Assembly (NCBI GenBank): GCA_024226735.1
Contig: JAAELL010000461.1
Span: forward strand, 1-63,389
Length of the DNA: 63,389 bases
Direction: 5' to 3'
Origin: a bacterium
Lineage (GTDB): Bacteria; Planctomycetota; UBA1135; GCA-002686595
Below the pieces are notes generated by a model. It worked only from the letters and a program-made list of their open reading frames with translations. It was not told where the DNA came from and searched no databases. Shown here one piece after another: positions 36,437 through 45,475 of this stretch (positions within the stretch are counted from its first letter, which is position 1; each line of letters starts with the position of its first letter). The position numbers and the translations under genes were made by a program.

Positions 36437-37660
36437 ATGGTCCCCAACCAGCACCGGAGCGCGGCGGTGTTCGTCGGCCTCGTGCTCGCCTTCGGCTCTG
36501 CCGGCTGCAGGACGGCGGAAGTGGCGAGCTACAACCTCGACCAGCTGATGGCGCCCGAGGGGCGCTTTCGGTACGTCGCCGACGTCCAGAGCGGCTGGCG
36601 CTTCTACTTCCGGCAGCTCTTCGACCCCTCGTGGTTTGCCGAGGACAGCTTCGTGTTCGGCACGGCCCCCGAGCCGATCGAGGACCCGACCGACCTCGCG
36701 CTCGACAACTTGCTCGCGGTGCGCGGGACGACGTTCGTCAACGACGATCAGCGCTTCGCCGATCACGTGCGACACTTCGTCTGGTACGCCACGGCGTCGC
36801 CTTCGGCCCTGTGCCGCGAACGCGCGCTCCTCGAGCTCGTGCCGCTCGCCGCCGAGGTGAGACTCGAGAAGCCCGTGACCCGCTTTCCGGAGCCGGCGAA
36901 CGCGGCCGAGCTGTCCGAGGCGCTCGCGGGGCTGACCCAGGCGCTGGGGCCGATGCTCTCGCCGAGCGCGGCGACCACGACCGAGGTGAGCGATTTCGTC
37001 GCCGCGTGCGAGCTCCTGGGAGGGCGCCAGTACGACATCGAGGGCGGCCGCCGGCTCCTGCGGATCGTGTCCTCGTTCACGACCAGTCGCCGGCTCGAGC
37101 GGGACGAGCTGCAGCCGCTGCGCAAGCTCGCCGAGGACGTCGCGAGCGACGTTGTCGCCCAGGCGCTGACGCGCGGGCTGCTCGACCCGACCCCCTACGT
37201 CCGCGCCGCCGCCTACCGGGCCAACTACGAGGTCTTCGGCGAGCCGTTTCTCGAGGAGGCCCTGACCTCGCTCGTCATCTGGGACGACGGGCAGCCGAGC
37301 AGCTCGATGGGGCTGCTCGCGGTCCGACCCGACGAAGAAGACCTGATCGTCGGCACGCTCGGTCTGTTGCGCGAGAACGGCATGTTGACGCGTGCGCACG
37401 ATGGCGATCTCGCGGGACGTGAGGTGCGCTTCACCGTCTTCTGGATCCTGCAGAAGATCGCGCGCGGGTACGCGATCTACGGGGACCGCTCGCGCACCGC
37501 CGCGATGCTTGTGCTGCAGGAGCTGTCGGGATCGGGCCTGTCCAGCCTGCGCGAAGAGGACTGGATTCGCTGGTGGGGGAGGTTCAGGGACCGCGAGGAA
37601 CCGGCGATCGAGAAGCTTCGCAACGAGGCCGCCGCGCGCGCGGCCGAGAACCAAGAGTGA
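36437..37660 (+). CDS. Lipoprotein of unknown function
   Basis: The signal ends in a lipobox (FGSAGC), so the protein is likely lipid-anchored. The 407-residue mature part is helical with HEAT-like character (TPYVRAAAYRANYEVFGEPFLEEAL), but no catalytic motif is seen. It is translationally coupled (GTGA overlap) to the following integral membrane protein, so they may act together. Confidence 0.65.
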   Translation: MVPNQHRSAAVFVGLVLAFGSAGCRTAEVASYNLDQLMAPEGRFRYVADVQSGWRFYFRQLFDPSWFAEDSFVFGTAPEPIEDPTDLALDNLLAVRGTTFVNDDQRFADHVRHFVWYATASPSALCRERALLELVPLAAEVRLEKPVTRFPEPANAAELSEALAGLTQALGPMLSPSAATTTEVSDFVAACELLGGRQYDIEGGRRLLRIVSSFTTSRRLERDELQPLRKLAEDVASDVVAQALTRGLLDPTPYVRAAAYRANYEVFGEPFLEEALTSLVIWDDGQPSSSMGLLAVRPDEEDLIVGTLGLLRENGMLTRAHDGDLAGREVRFTVFWILQKIARGYAIYGDRSRTAAMLVLQELSGSGLSSLREEDWIRWWGRFRDREEPAIEKLRNEAAARAAENQE

Positions 37661-38949
37661 GCACACGGAACCGGGGCAAGGCCGCTCTCACGCGTGTCCT
37701 GGGCGTCCTGATCGCCCTCTCGCTACTCGCGTTCGCCGCCAGCAAGGTGCCGTGGCGCGACACGGTGAACATCGGCGATGAGTCGTACCCGGGCACGCTG
37801 CTGTCGGACTTCAAAGTGCAGCCCGTGCGCTTCGCGTTCGACGCGGACCAAGTGCCCTCGGCGGGCTCGCCGCTGGTCGGACACGCGGCGGCGACCGCGC
37901 TCGCCCACGGGGGGGAGATCGAGCTACGCGAAGGCGTCTTGACGAGCCGCGTGTGGAGTCGTGGCGTCGACGGCGGCGCAGTCGCGGCGAACGATCCTCC
38001 GGCCGAGCTCACGTTCGAGTCGCCCGAGGACCTGCAGTGGCGTCCGGGCATGCCGCGCGCGTTCTCGGACGCGAACCTCGTCGGCATTCTGCCCGCGCTC
38101 GGGTTCCTCTTCTTCTCCTCGCTCCTGATCGTGACGCGCTGGTGGCGCCTGTTGGCGCTGATCGGCTGTCCGACCCGCTGGCCGCGCGCCCTGCGACTGA
38201 CCTACGTGGGGCTGTTCTTCAACATCGCGCTGCCCGGGGTCAACGGGGGCGACCTGGCGCGGGCGCTGCTCGTCGCACGCGGGCACCCCGACCGGCGCGC
38301 GGACGCCGTGTCGTCGGTACTGGTCGACCGGATCCTCGGACTCGTCGCCATGGCGATCGTCGCGGTCGTTGCGATCTTCATCGCCGGTGACCGCCTGACC
38401 GAGCTGAAGCTGCCGGTCGCCCTGGCGCTCACGGGGATGGTCGTCGGTCTGGCGGCGTTTCTCAATCCGACGCTGCGGCACCTGACGCACTTCGACACGC
38501 TGCTCGGCAAGCTGCCGCAGGGCCGGCGCCTGCAGAGCCTCGATCGAGCGATGCGCGAGTACTCCAAGCACCCCGGTGAGGTGGTGATCGCGCTGCTCTT
38601 GTCGAGTGGCAACCACCTGTGCAACGCGGCCGCCGTCGCTTTCATCGGCGCGGCATTCGGCGCCGAGTTCTCGTTCCTCGACTACGTCTGCGTCGTGACG
38701 GTCGCCAACACGCTGAGCGCGATTCCTCTGTCGCCGGGCGGCTTGGGTGTCGCCGAAGTCGCCTTCGGGTCGCTCTTCGAGCTGCTCGAGTCGGGTGCGT
38801 ACATGCTCGGCGTCGCGACCAGCATCACCTATCGGCTGTCGATGTGGAGCCTGGGCCTGGTCGGCGGCCTCGTGATGTTGATGCCCGGCGGGCGCGAGGC
38901 GCGCGAGCAATTCGCCGAACAACGGGCGGGCACCGGCCCGTCCGCGTGA
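37657..38949 (+). CDS. Flippase-like integral membrane protein (LPG synthase TM region / UPF0104)
   Basis: Eight or so hydrophobic helices are seen after a periplasmic N-terminal segment of ~130 residues. RWWRLL, GLFFNIALPGVNGGDLARALLVAR, VLVDRILGL, and IPLSPGGLGVAEVAFGSLFELL are hallmarks of the lysylphosphatidylglycerol-synthase membrane-domain superfamily, whose members translocate or modify lipids or sugars. No synthase (GNAT) domain is attached. It begins with GTG overlapping the lipoprotein stop. Confidence 0.82.
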   Translation: MSTRNRGKAALTRVLGVLIALSLLAFAASKVPWRDTVNIGDESYPGTLLSDFKVQPVRFAFDADQVPSAGSPLVGHAAATALAHGGEIELREGVLTSRVWSRGVDGGAVAANDPPAELTFESPEDLQWRPGMPRAFSDANLVGILPALGFLFFSSLLIVTRWWRLLALIGCPTRWPRALRLTYVGLFFNIALPGVNGGDLARALLVARGHPDRRADAVSSVLVDRILGLVAMAIVAVVAIFIAGDRLTELKLPVALALTGMVVGLAAFLNPTLRHLTHFDTLLGKLPQGRRLQSLDRAMREYSKHPGEVVIALLLSSGNHLCNAAAVAFIGAAFGAEFSFLDYVCVVTVANTLSAIPLSPGGLGVAEVAFGSLFELLESGAYMLGVATSITYRLSMWSLGLVGGLVMLMPGGREAREQFAEQRAGTGPSA

Positions 38950-38965
38950 TCGTGCCCCGGATCGT

Positions 38966-38994
38966 TTGACCGCGGAGCGCGACCCGGATCTAAT
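38966..38994 (+). promoter_or_regulatory. Housekeeping-type promoter before the sugar kinase
   Basis: TTGACC (38966-38971), 17 bp, TCTAAT (38989-38994): a good sigma-70-type match. The predicted start is ~63 nt before the kinase ATG; the leader contains a weak hairpin GGCCCT/AGGGCC (39018-39034). Confidence 0.6.
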
Positions 38995-39063
38995 CCCGCC
39001 GCTCGTCCTCCTCCCCCGGCCCTTGAAGAGGGCCCCCCGAAAAAAGAGCCCCCAAGAGCCTGC

Positions 39064-39963
39064 ATGTCCCTCCTCGTCATCGGAACCCTCGCCTACGACA
39101 CGATCGAAACGGTCCACGACAAGCGCGAGGGCATGCTCGGCGGCTCCGCCGTCTACTTCGCCGTCGCCGCGGCGCACTTCGCCCCGCCGCGCCTGGTCGG
39201 CGTGATCGGCAAGGACTTTCAGGACGAGCACCTCGCGGGCCTGCGCGAACGTGGGATCGACTGCTCGGGCGTCGAGGTCGCGGACGGCAAGACGTTCCGC
39301 TGGGGCGGGCGCTACGAGGCGGACTGGAACACGCGCCACACGCTGTTCACGCACCTCAACGTCTTCGAGCACTTCGAACCCAAGGTGCCGGACGCGATGC
39401 GCGACTCGCGCTTCGTGTTCCTCGCCAACGCGCACCCGAAGATCCAGCTGCAGGGCCTGCAGCAGGTCGACAAGCCGGAGTTCGTCGTCGCGGACACGAT
39501 GAACCTGTGGATCGACGTCGCGCTCGACGACCTGAAGAACCTGCTGCGGCACGTCGACGGGCTCGCCCTGAACGACGAGGAGGCGCGCATGCTGTCGGGC
39601 GAGTCGAACCTGATCCGGGCCGCGCAGCAGGTGATGGGGATGGGGCCGCGCTACCTGATTCTGAAGAAGGGCGAGCACGGCGCGTTCGTCATGGGCGAGG
39701 ACCTGCATTTCTCGCTACCGGCCTACCCGGTGACCGAGGTCATCGATCCGACAGGCGCTGGCGATTCGTTCGCCGGCGGATTCATGGGAGCGGTCGCGGC
39801 GCAGGGCAATACGAGCCCGCAGACAATGCGCAAAGCGATGCTCTACGGCACGGTGACTGCGTCGTTCTGCGTACAGGGCTTCAGCATCGAGGACATCGGC
39901 CAGCGGACGCGGATGGATTTCGACGAGCGCTACGCGGAGCTGCTGTCGATCGTGACGGTCTGA
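39064..39963 (+). CDS. PfkB-family sugar kinase
   Basis: This is a ribokinase/PfkB fold protein: N-terminal GTLAYDTIET, GGSAVYFAVAAAHF, VGVIGKDFQDEHLAGLRERGID, and the C-terminal signature VIDPTGAGDSFAGGFMGA with the catalytic Asp in GAGDS. Typical length (299). The true sugar or nucleoside substrate cannot be told from the sequence. It stands alone, with its own promoter, between a membrane protein and the di-haem gene. Confidence 0.9.
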   Translation: MSLLVIGTLAYDTIETVHDKREGMLGGSAVYFAVAAAHFAPPRLVGVIGKDFQDEHLAGLRERGIDCSGVEVADGKTFRWGGRYEADWNTRHTLFTHLNVFEHFEPKVPDAMRDSRFVFLANAHPKIQLQGLQQVDKPEFVVADTMNLWIDVALDDLKNLLRHVDGLALNDEEARMLSGESNLIRAAQQVMGMGPRYLILKKGEHGAFVMGEDLHFSLPAYPVTEVIDPTGAGDSFAGGFMGAVAAQGNTSPQTMRKAMLYGTVTASFCVQGFSIEDIGQRTRMDFDERYAELLSIVTV

Positions 39964-40064
39964 GGGCGTCGTAATCCGAGGCAGCGCGCGAAGCTCGCCA
40001 TTTGAACGGCGCGCTGGGCGTGAGGTGCTAGATTGGACCTCCAGCCGGAACGGAGGGATCCTGG

Positions 40065-41387
<1,323 letters not shown>

Positions 41388-41422
41388 CCCAACACGGCAC
41401 GGCACTTCGCCAAGACCCTCTT

Positions 41423-42439
41423 ATGAAGCGTACGCTCTGCCCGCTGCTCCTCCTTCTCTGCACCTCGCCGGCGCAAGCCGACATCAGCGCATGGTTGGCC
41501 GCGGTCGCTGCCGGCACCCCGGCGGCCTACGTCGACACGAACATCCTCGCGCCGACCAACGTCGACATCGGGGCGCTGAACCCGGCGAACGGAGCGACGT
41601 ACGAGTTCATCGTCAACGGCACCAACGCCGGCATCAGCAGTGCGCTGATGGGAGCGCGCGGGACGGGGGTCGGTGACTCCGCCGGGCTCAAGTTCGAGCA
41701 GTACCCCGACACGACGAGCTACGGGCTCACCAACTTCGGCGTCGCCGACTACACGATGGAGGGCAACGTCGAAAGCGTCGACGTCCACTTGGTCTTCGTC
41801 GCCGACGTCAACACGTCGACGACGACGCTCTACGCCGATGGCCAGAACGTCGCGACCGCGCCCTACGCGCCGGTCCTGTCCGGCATGGTCGGGATCCTGC
41901 AGGCCCACGACCCGAACGGGGGCGACTTCGATCCCTTGACCGGTACGATGCTCGGCGTCGCGGTCTACGACTCGCTCTTGTCCGCCGGCGAGATCCTCGA
42001 TCACTACACCGCCTGGAGCAGCGGCACGGTCGGCACGAGCTACTGCGGACCGGCGATCCCGAACTCGACGGGCTTTCCGGCCATCATCACCGGGGGGGGC
42101 AGCGCATCGGTCGCCGCGAACAACTTCAGCATCACCGCGGAGCAGCTCCCGCCCGGCCAGTTCGGCTACTTCCTCGTCGGGCAGACCCAGGGCTTCTTCA
42201 ATCCGCCCGGCAGCCAGGGGATCATCTGCCTCGTCGGCAACATCGGCCGCTACAACCAGATCGCGAACATCATCCAGGGGCCGACCGGGACGATCCAGGT
42301 CGACTTGACGGCCGTGCCGGTCAACCCGACGGCGGCGGTGATGCCGGGCGAGACGTGGAGCTTCCAGTGCTGGTTCCGCGACAACAACCCGACGTTGACG
42401 AACAACTTCACCGACGGGCTGGAGGTCACGTTCCTGTGA
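41423..42439 (+). CDS. Secreted LamG-like protein with the PNSTG C-terminal module
   Basis: A signal peptide (MKRTLCPLLLLLCTSPAQA) is followed by a concanavalin/LamG-like beta-sandwich: VHLVFVADVNTSTTTLYADGQNV, and GVAVYDSLLSAGEILDHYTA. The last ~120 residues are the shared module: IPNSTGFPA, LPPGQFGYFLVG, GIICLVGNIGRYNQ, PGETWSFQCWFRDNNP, FTDGLEVTFL. Both domains suggest binding carbohydrate or surfaces and export. It follows the di-haem protein gene closely and may be expressed with it. Confidence 0.75.
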   Translation: MKRTLCPLLLLLCTSPAQADISAWLAAVAAGTPAAYVDTNILAPTNVDIGALNPANGATYEFIVNGTNAGISSALMGARGTGVGDSAGLKFEQYPDTTSYGLTNFGVADYTMEGNVESVDVHLVFVADVNTSTTTLYADGQNVATAPYAPVLSGMVGILQAHDPNGGDFDPLTGTMLGVAVYDSLLSAGEILDHYTAWSSGTVGTSYCGPAIPNSTGFPAIITGGGSASVAANNFSITAEQLPPGQFGYFLVGQTQGFFNPPGSQGIICLVGNIGRYNQIANIIQGPTGTIQVDLTAVPVNPTAAVMPGETWSFQCWFRDNNPTLTNNFTDGLEVTFL

Positions 42440-42471
42440 AGCTCCCTCCCGGACGCGGTGTCCGTCCTGTT

Positions 42472-42819
42472 TCAATGACCGGACCGGCGCTTCACCGCAT
42501 CCGGTGCAGCGCATGCTCGGCGACGAGGCGCAAAGCGCGGTCCTGCGACAAGTGCAAGGCCGCGCGCAGCGATGGCGATGGCCTTCATGCCATCAGCGTA
42601 CGCCTCTGCTGCTGCCTCTGCCGCGCTACTGGGTGACAGTGACCGTGAGCGCGTCCGTCCACGCGGCCCCCGCCGGCGCTGCGGTCGAGGGCGACACGGC
42701 TCCGCGGGCGACGTGCCCCCGTTCGCGTCGCTGCCTCCGGCGGCATCGACGAACCAGTCGCCGCATTCAGCGCGGGGGGCGAGCAGGGTGACGAGGAGCA
42801 GGGGAAGGAAGCGCTGCAT
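42472..42819 (-). pseudogene. Remnant of a secreted right-handed beta-helix-type protein
   Basis: The frame begins with a signal peptide (MQRFLPLLLVTLLAPRAECG) and DWFVDAAGGSDANGGTSPAEP, the usual opening of planctomycete parallel-beta-helix proteins. Soon after, near 42697, it degenerates into Arg/Pro-rich sequence. The body of the protein is missing. It opposes the gene at 41423. The rest of the 42440-43077 gap shows no feature. Confidence 0.5.
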
Positions 42820-43077
42820 GATATTCCGTTGGCCGCCGCGACTCCGTTCGTTGGTCCAGCGCGGGTGCGCCGCTGATCTTTTCTCTGCTTTCCTCGCCCC
42901 GCTCCCCGGGAATCGTCGGACTCGTGCGTGGTTGTCGTCACTGCCTGAAAGGCGGCTTCCACGGGTTGAACTGGAGAGTCATCAGCCCTGAGGAGGCACC
43001 GGGTCGCGCACTTGTCCCCGGTGTCTCCTCGCCCCTTTTGGGAGGCGTGCGGGAGCCGCCGCGGTTAGAACGGGCCC

Positions 43078-43713
43078 ATGAGCGGCGACCCCAATGGCGG
43101 CCCGAGCGGCGCCACGCGAAGGCTCTTCATCGGGCTGAAGCCGCCGGAGGACGAGGCGCAACGGCTCGCGCGGCGGACCGGGCCGACCCTGCGCGACGAC
43201 GGGGGCGAAGTGCCGCGCGGGATGCGCATCTACCCCGAGCACGACTTGCACATGACCCTGTGCTTTCTGGGGGCGGTCGACGCGAAACGCGTGCCGACCC
43301 TGGAGGCCGCGCTGCGCGAGGAGCTGCGCGGGCTGAACGCCCCGGAGCTCGTCATCGCCGGGACGGGCGCGTTCCCCGACCTGCAGCGGCCGCGCGCCCT
43401 ATGGGCCGGGGTGGAGGAGGCCGATGAGAGCCCCGGCCGCCTCGCGGCGCTGCACAACCGCGTCCTGCAGGCTGCGTTCTCGATCGGCTGGAAGCGCCCG
43501 CGGGCGGACCGCACGCGACCCTTCCGGCCGCACATCACCCTCGCGCGCGTGCTGCGGGACGGCGCGGCTCCCGGCCTCGCCGTCTTCGGGCGGCTCGACT
43601 TCGCTCAACGCTGGCTGCCGATCGAGGTGGCGCTCTTCGAGTCCCGCCCCGACCGGCCCGAAGAGCGCTACGCGGCGCTTTCGGCGGTGCCGCTGGTCGT
43701 ACGGCCCGGGTGA
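43078..43713 (+). CDS. thpR: RNA 2',3'-cyclic phosphodiesterase (2H family, ThpR)
   Basis: The protein has the two HxTx motifs of 2H phosphoesterases: HMTL in EHDLHMTLCFLG and HITL in FRPHITLARV. It opens with LFIGLKPPEDEAQRLA. The family hydrolyses 2',3'-cyclic ends or joins 2'-5' RNA in vitro; the cellular role is unclear. The length (211) is slightly above normal. A TTAGAA hexamer ends 7 nt before the ATG. Confidence 0.9.
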   Translation: MSGDPNGGPSGATRRLFIGLKPPEDEAQRLARRTGPTLRDDGGEVPRGMRIYPEHDLHMTLCFLGAVDAKRVPTLEAALREELRGLNAPELVIAGTGAFPDLQRPRALWAGVEEADESPGRLAALHNRVLQAAFSIGWKRPRADRTRPFRPHITLARVLRDGAAPGLAVFGRLDFAQRWLPIEVALFESRPDRPEERYAALSAVPLVVRPG

Positions 43714-43881
43714 CGCCGCGCGGCGCTCGCTCCAGCCGGGCTCGAGCTCGAGGTCGACGAGCTGTACGCCGTACCTGGCGTCGACGATCGCCAGTCGCAC
43801 CGGACCGGGAGCGGCGAAGCCCCAACAGATTGCGGCGAGGGCGCCCAGCGCACACAGGAGCAGTCGAGGGATCGTTCGCAT
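43714..43881 (-). pseudogene. Possible remnant of an exported protein
   Basis: Starting at 43881 the minus strand encodes a good signal peptide (MRTIPRLLLCALGALAAICWGF) and VRLAIVDARYGVQLVDLELEPGW, then runs antisense into thpR. Only ~55 codons are thus likely real. Either a short truncated gene or a chance reading frame. Confidence 0.3.
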
Positions 43882-43959
43882 GATGACCCCTAACTGGATC
43901 GGGTACGTCGGCTGGCCGGCGTGCAGCGCGAAATCTTTGACGGCAGAGGGACGCGACCG

Positions 43960-43992
43960 GGGTCACGGCGAATCGGTGAATCGCCGTAACCC
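43960..43992. promoter_or_regulatory. Imperfect palindrome upstream of recA
   Basis: GGGTCACGGCGAATC and GAATCGCCGTAACCC (13 of 15 pairs) around GGT. It lies ~40 nt before the putative recA -35 box and might be an operator. It does not look like a known LexA box (CTGT-N8-ACAG or GAAC-N4-GTTC). Confidence 0.35.
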
Positions 43993-44032
43993 CCGGCCGC
44001 GGAAGGAGGTCCATTCACCGGACTGCAGTCGC

Positions 44033-44061
44033 TTCCAACCCCTACGCGGCGGGGCTAGGAT
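44033..44061 (+). promoter_or_regulatory. Candidate recA promoter
   Basis: TTCCAA (44033-44038), 17 bp, TAGGAT (44056-44061). The downstream leader holds a GGGCCC…GGGCCC hairpin (44103-44125) ~25 nt before the ATG. Confidence 0.45.
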
Positions 44062-44149
44062 TCCCCTTGAAGAAGGCCAGTCGCCCCACAAGGGCAGTGA
44101 GAGGGCCCGCCGACAGACCGGGCCCGATAGACAGAGAGATGATTCCAAG

Positions 44150-45349
44150 ATGAGTGTGCAACGTTCCCGGTCGGCCCGTTCGACGTCGGGACAGGAAGGC
44201 ACTGGCCAAAACAAACCCAACTCCGGAGGACACAGTCCTCAGAAGGAGAAGGCCCTGACGGCCGCTCTGGGCGAGATCGAGAAGAGCTTCGGCAAGGGCT
44301 CGATCATGCGCTTGGGCGATTCGGGGGATCTCATCCGCGAGATCCAGGGCATCGGCACGGGCTCCCTCAACCTCGACATCGCGCTCGGTGGCAAGGGCTT
44401 GCCGCGCGGACGCGTGGTCGAGATCTACGGTCCGGAGAGCTCGGGCAAGACGACCCTGACCCTACACGTCGTGGGGCAGGCCCAAAAGCTGGGCGGCATC
44501 TGCGCCTTCGTCGACGCGGAGCACGCGCTCGATCCCGCGTACGCACGCAAGCTCGGCGTCAAGCTCGACGACCTGCTGGTCAGCCAGCCGGACACGGGAG
44601 AGCAGGCGCTCGAGATCGTCGAGACCCTCGTTCGTTCGAACGCGGTCGACGTCGTCGTCATCGACTCGGTCGCGGCGCTCGTGCCGCGCGCCGAGATCGA
44701 AGGAGAGATGGGCGACAGCTTCGTCGGCCTGCACGCGCGCCTGATGAGTCAGGCCCTGCGCAAGCTGACCGGCGCGATCGCCAAGTCCGAGTGCCTCGTG
44801 ATCTTCATCAACCAGATCCGCGAGAAGATCGGCGTCATGTTCGGCAGCCCCGAGACCACGACCGGTGGCCGGGCGCTGAAGTTCTACTCGTCGGTGCGAC
44901 TCGACATCCGTCGCATCGGACAGCTCAAGGACGGCGACCTGGTCGTGGGCAACCGCACCAAGGTCACCGTCGTGAAGAACAAGATCGCACCGCCCTTCCG
45001 CAAGGTCGAGTTCGACATCCTCTACGACCGCGGCATCAGCCGCGAGGGCGAGCTCATCGACCTCGGCACCCAGGCCGGGATCGTGCTCAAGTCCGGGACC
45101 TGGTACTCGCTCAAGCACCCGACCGACGGCGAGATCCGCCTCGGCCAGGGACTCGAGCGCACACGTAACTTCCTCTCCGACAATCCGGACCTGGCCGAGA
45201 TCGTCGCCAAGGGAGTGATGGACAAGTTCGCGCCGAAGCCGGAGCCGCAACCCGCTCCCGCGGAGGGTGCGCAGCCTGCGGCGGCTCCTGCCGCAGCGGG
45301 CGCGGCCAAGCCCCTGGCCAAGCCGCCGGCCACCAAGGCCAAGGGCTGA
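44150..45349 (+). CDS. recA: Recombinase A
   Basis: RecA forms filaments on single-stranded DNA for homologous repair and triggers the SOS response. All motifs are intact: Walker A GPESSGKTT (94-102), Walker B VVVIDSVAAL, the L1/L2 loops (QALRKLTGAI, GSPETTTGGRALKFYSSVRLDIRR), and NQIREKIGVMFG. The first ~30 residues are a polar extension and the tail is Ala/Pro/Lys-rich. Length 399. It is followed by a strong terminator. Confidence 0.98.
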   Translation: MSVQRSRSARSTSGQEGTGQNKPNSGGHSPQKEKALTAALGEIEKSFGKGSIMRLGDSGDLIREIQGIGTGSLNLDIALGGKGLPRGRVVEIYGPESSGKTTLTLHVVGQAQKLGGICAFVDAEHALDPAYARKLGVKLDDLLVSQPDTGEQALEIVETLVRSNAVDVVVIDSVAALVPRAEIEGEMGDSFVGLHARLMSQALRKLTGAIAKSECLVIFINQIREKIGVMFGSPETTTGGRALKFYSSVRLDIRRIGQLKDGDLVVGNRTKVTVVKNKIAPPFRKVEFDILYDRGISREGELIDLGTQAGIVLKSGTWYSLKHPTDGEIRLGQGLERTRNFLSDNPDLAEIVAKGVMDKFAPKPEPQPAPAEGAQPAAAPAAAGAAKPLAKPPATKAKG

Positions 45350-45369
45350 GCCCAAACGGGGTTGATCCC

Positions 45370-45399
45370 GATTGAGCTGGGCTCGATTGAGCTGGGCTC
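45370..45399. repeat. 15-bp direct repeat
   Basis: GATTGAGCTGGGCTC occurs twice head to tail between the recA stop and its terminator. No function is evident; likely slippage. Confidence 0.8.
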
Positions 45400-45412
45400 G
45401 AGCCGCTCCACC

Positions 45413-45453
45413 AGCGGGGACCTGCGCACTGCGCTGGTCCCCGCTTTTCGTTT
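45413..45453 (+). terminator. Factor-independent terminator of recA
   Basis: A 10-bp perfect stem AGCGGGGACC / GGTCCCCGCT closes a 13-nt loop and is followed by TTTCGTTT. It lies ~65 nt after the recA stop and just before the convergent gene at 45476. Confidence 0.8.
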
Positions 45454-45475
45454 CCCGGAGCTTCCCGGCCAGCCG

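Noticed and set aside
45370..45399. 15-bp direct repeat as an attachment site
   Set aside because: The copies are adjacent with nothing between and no integrase is nearby.
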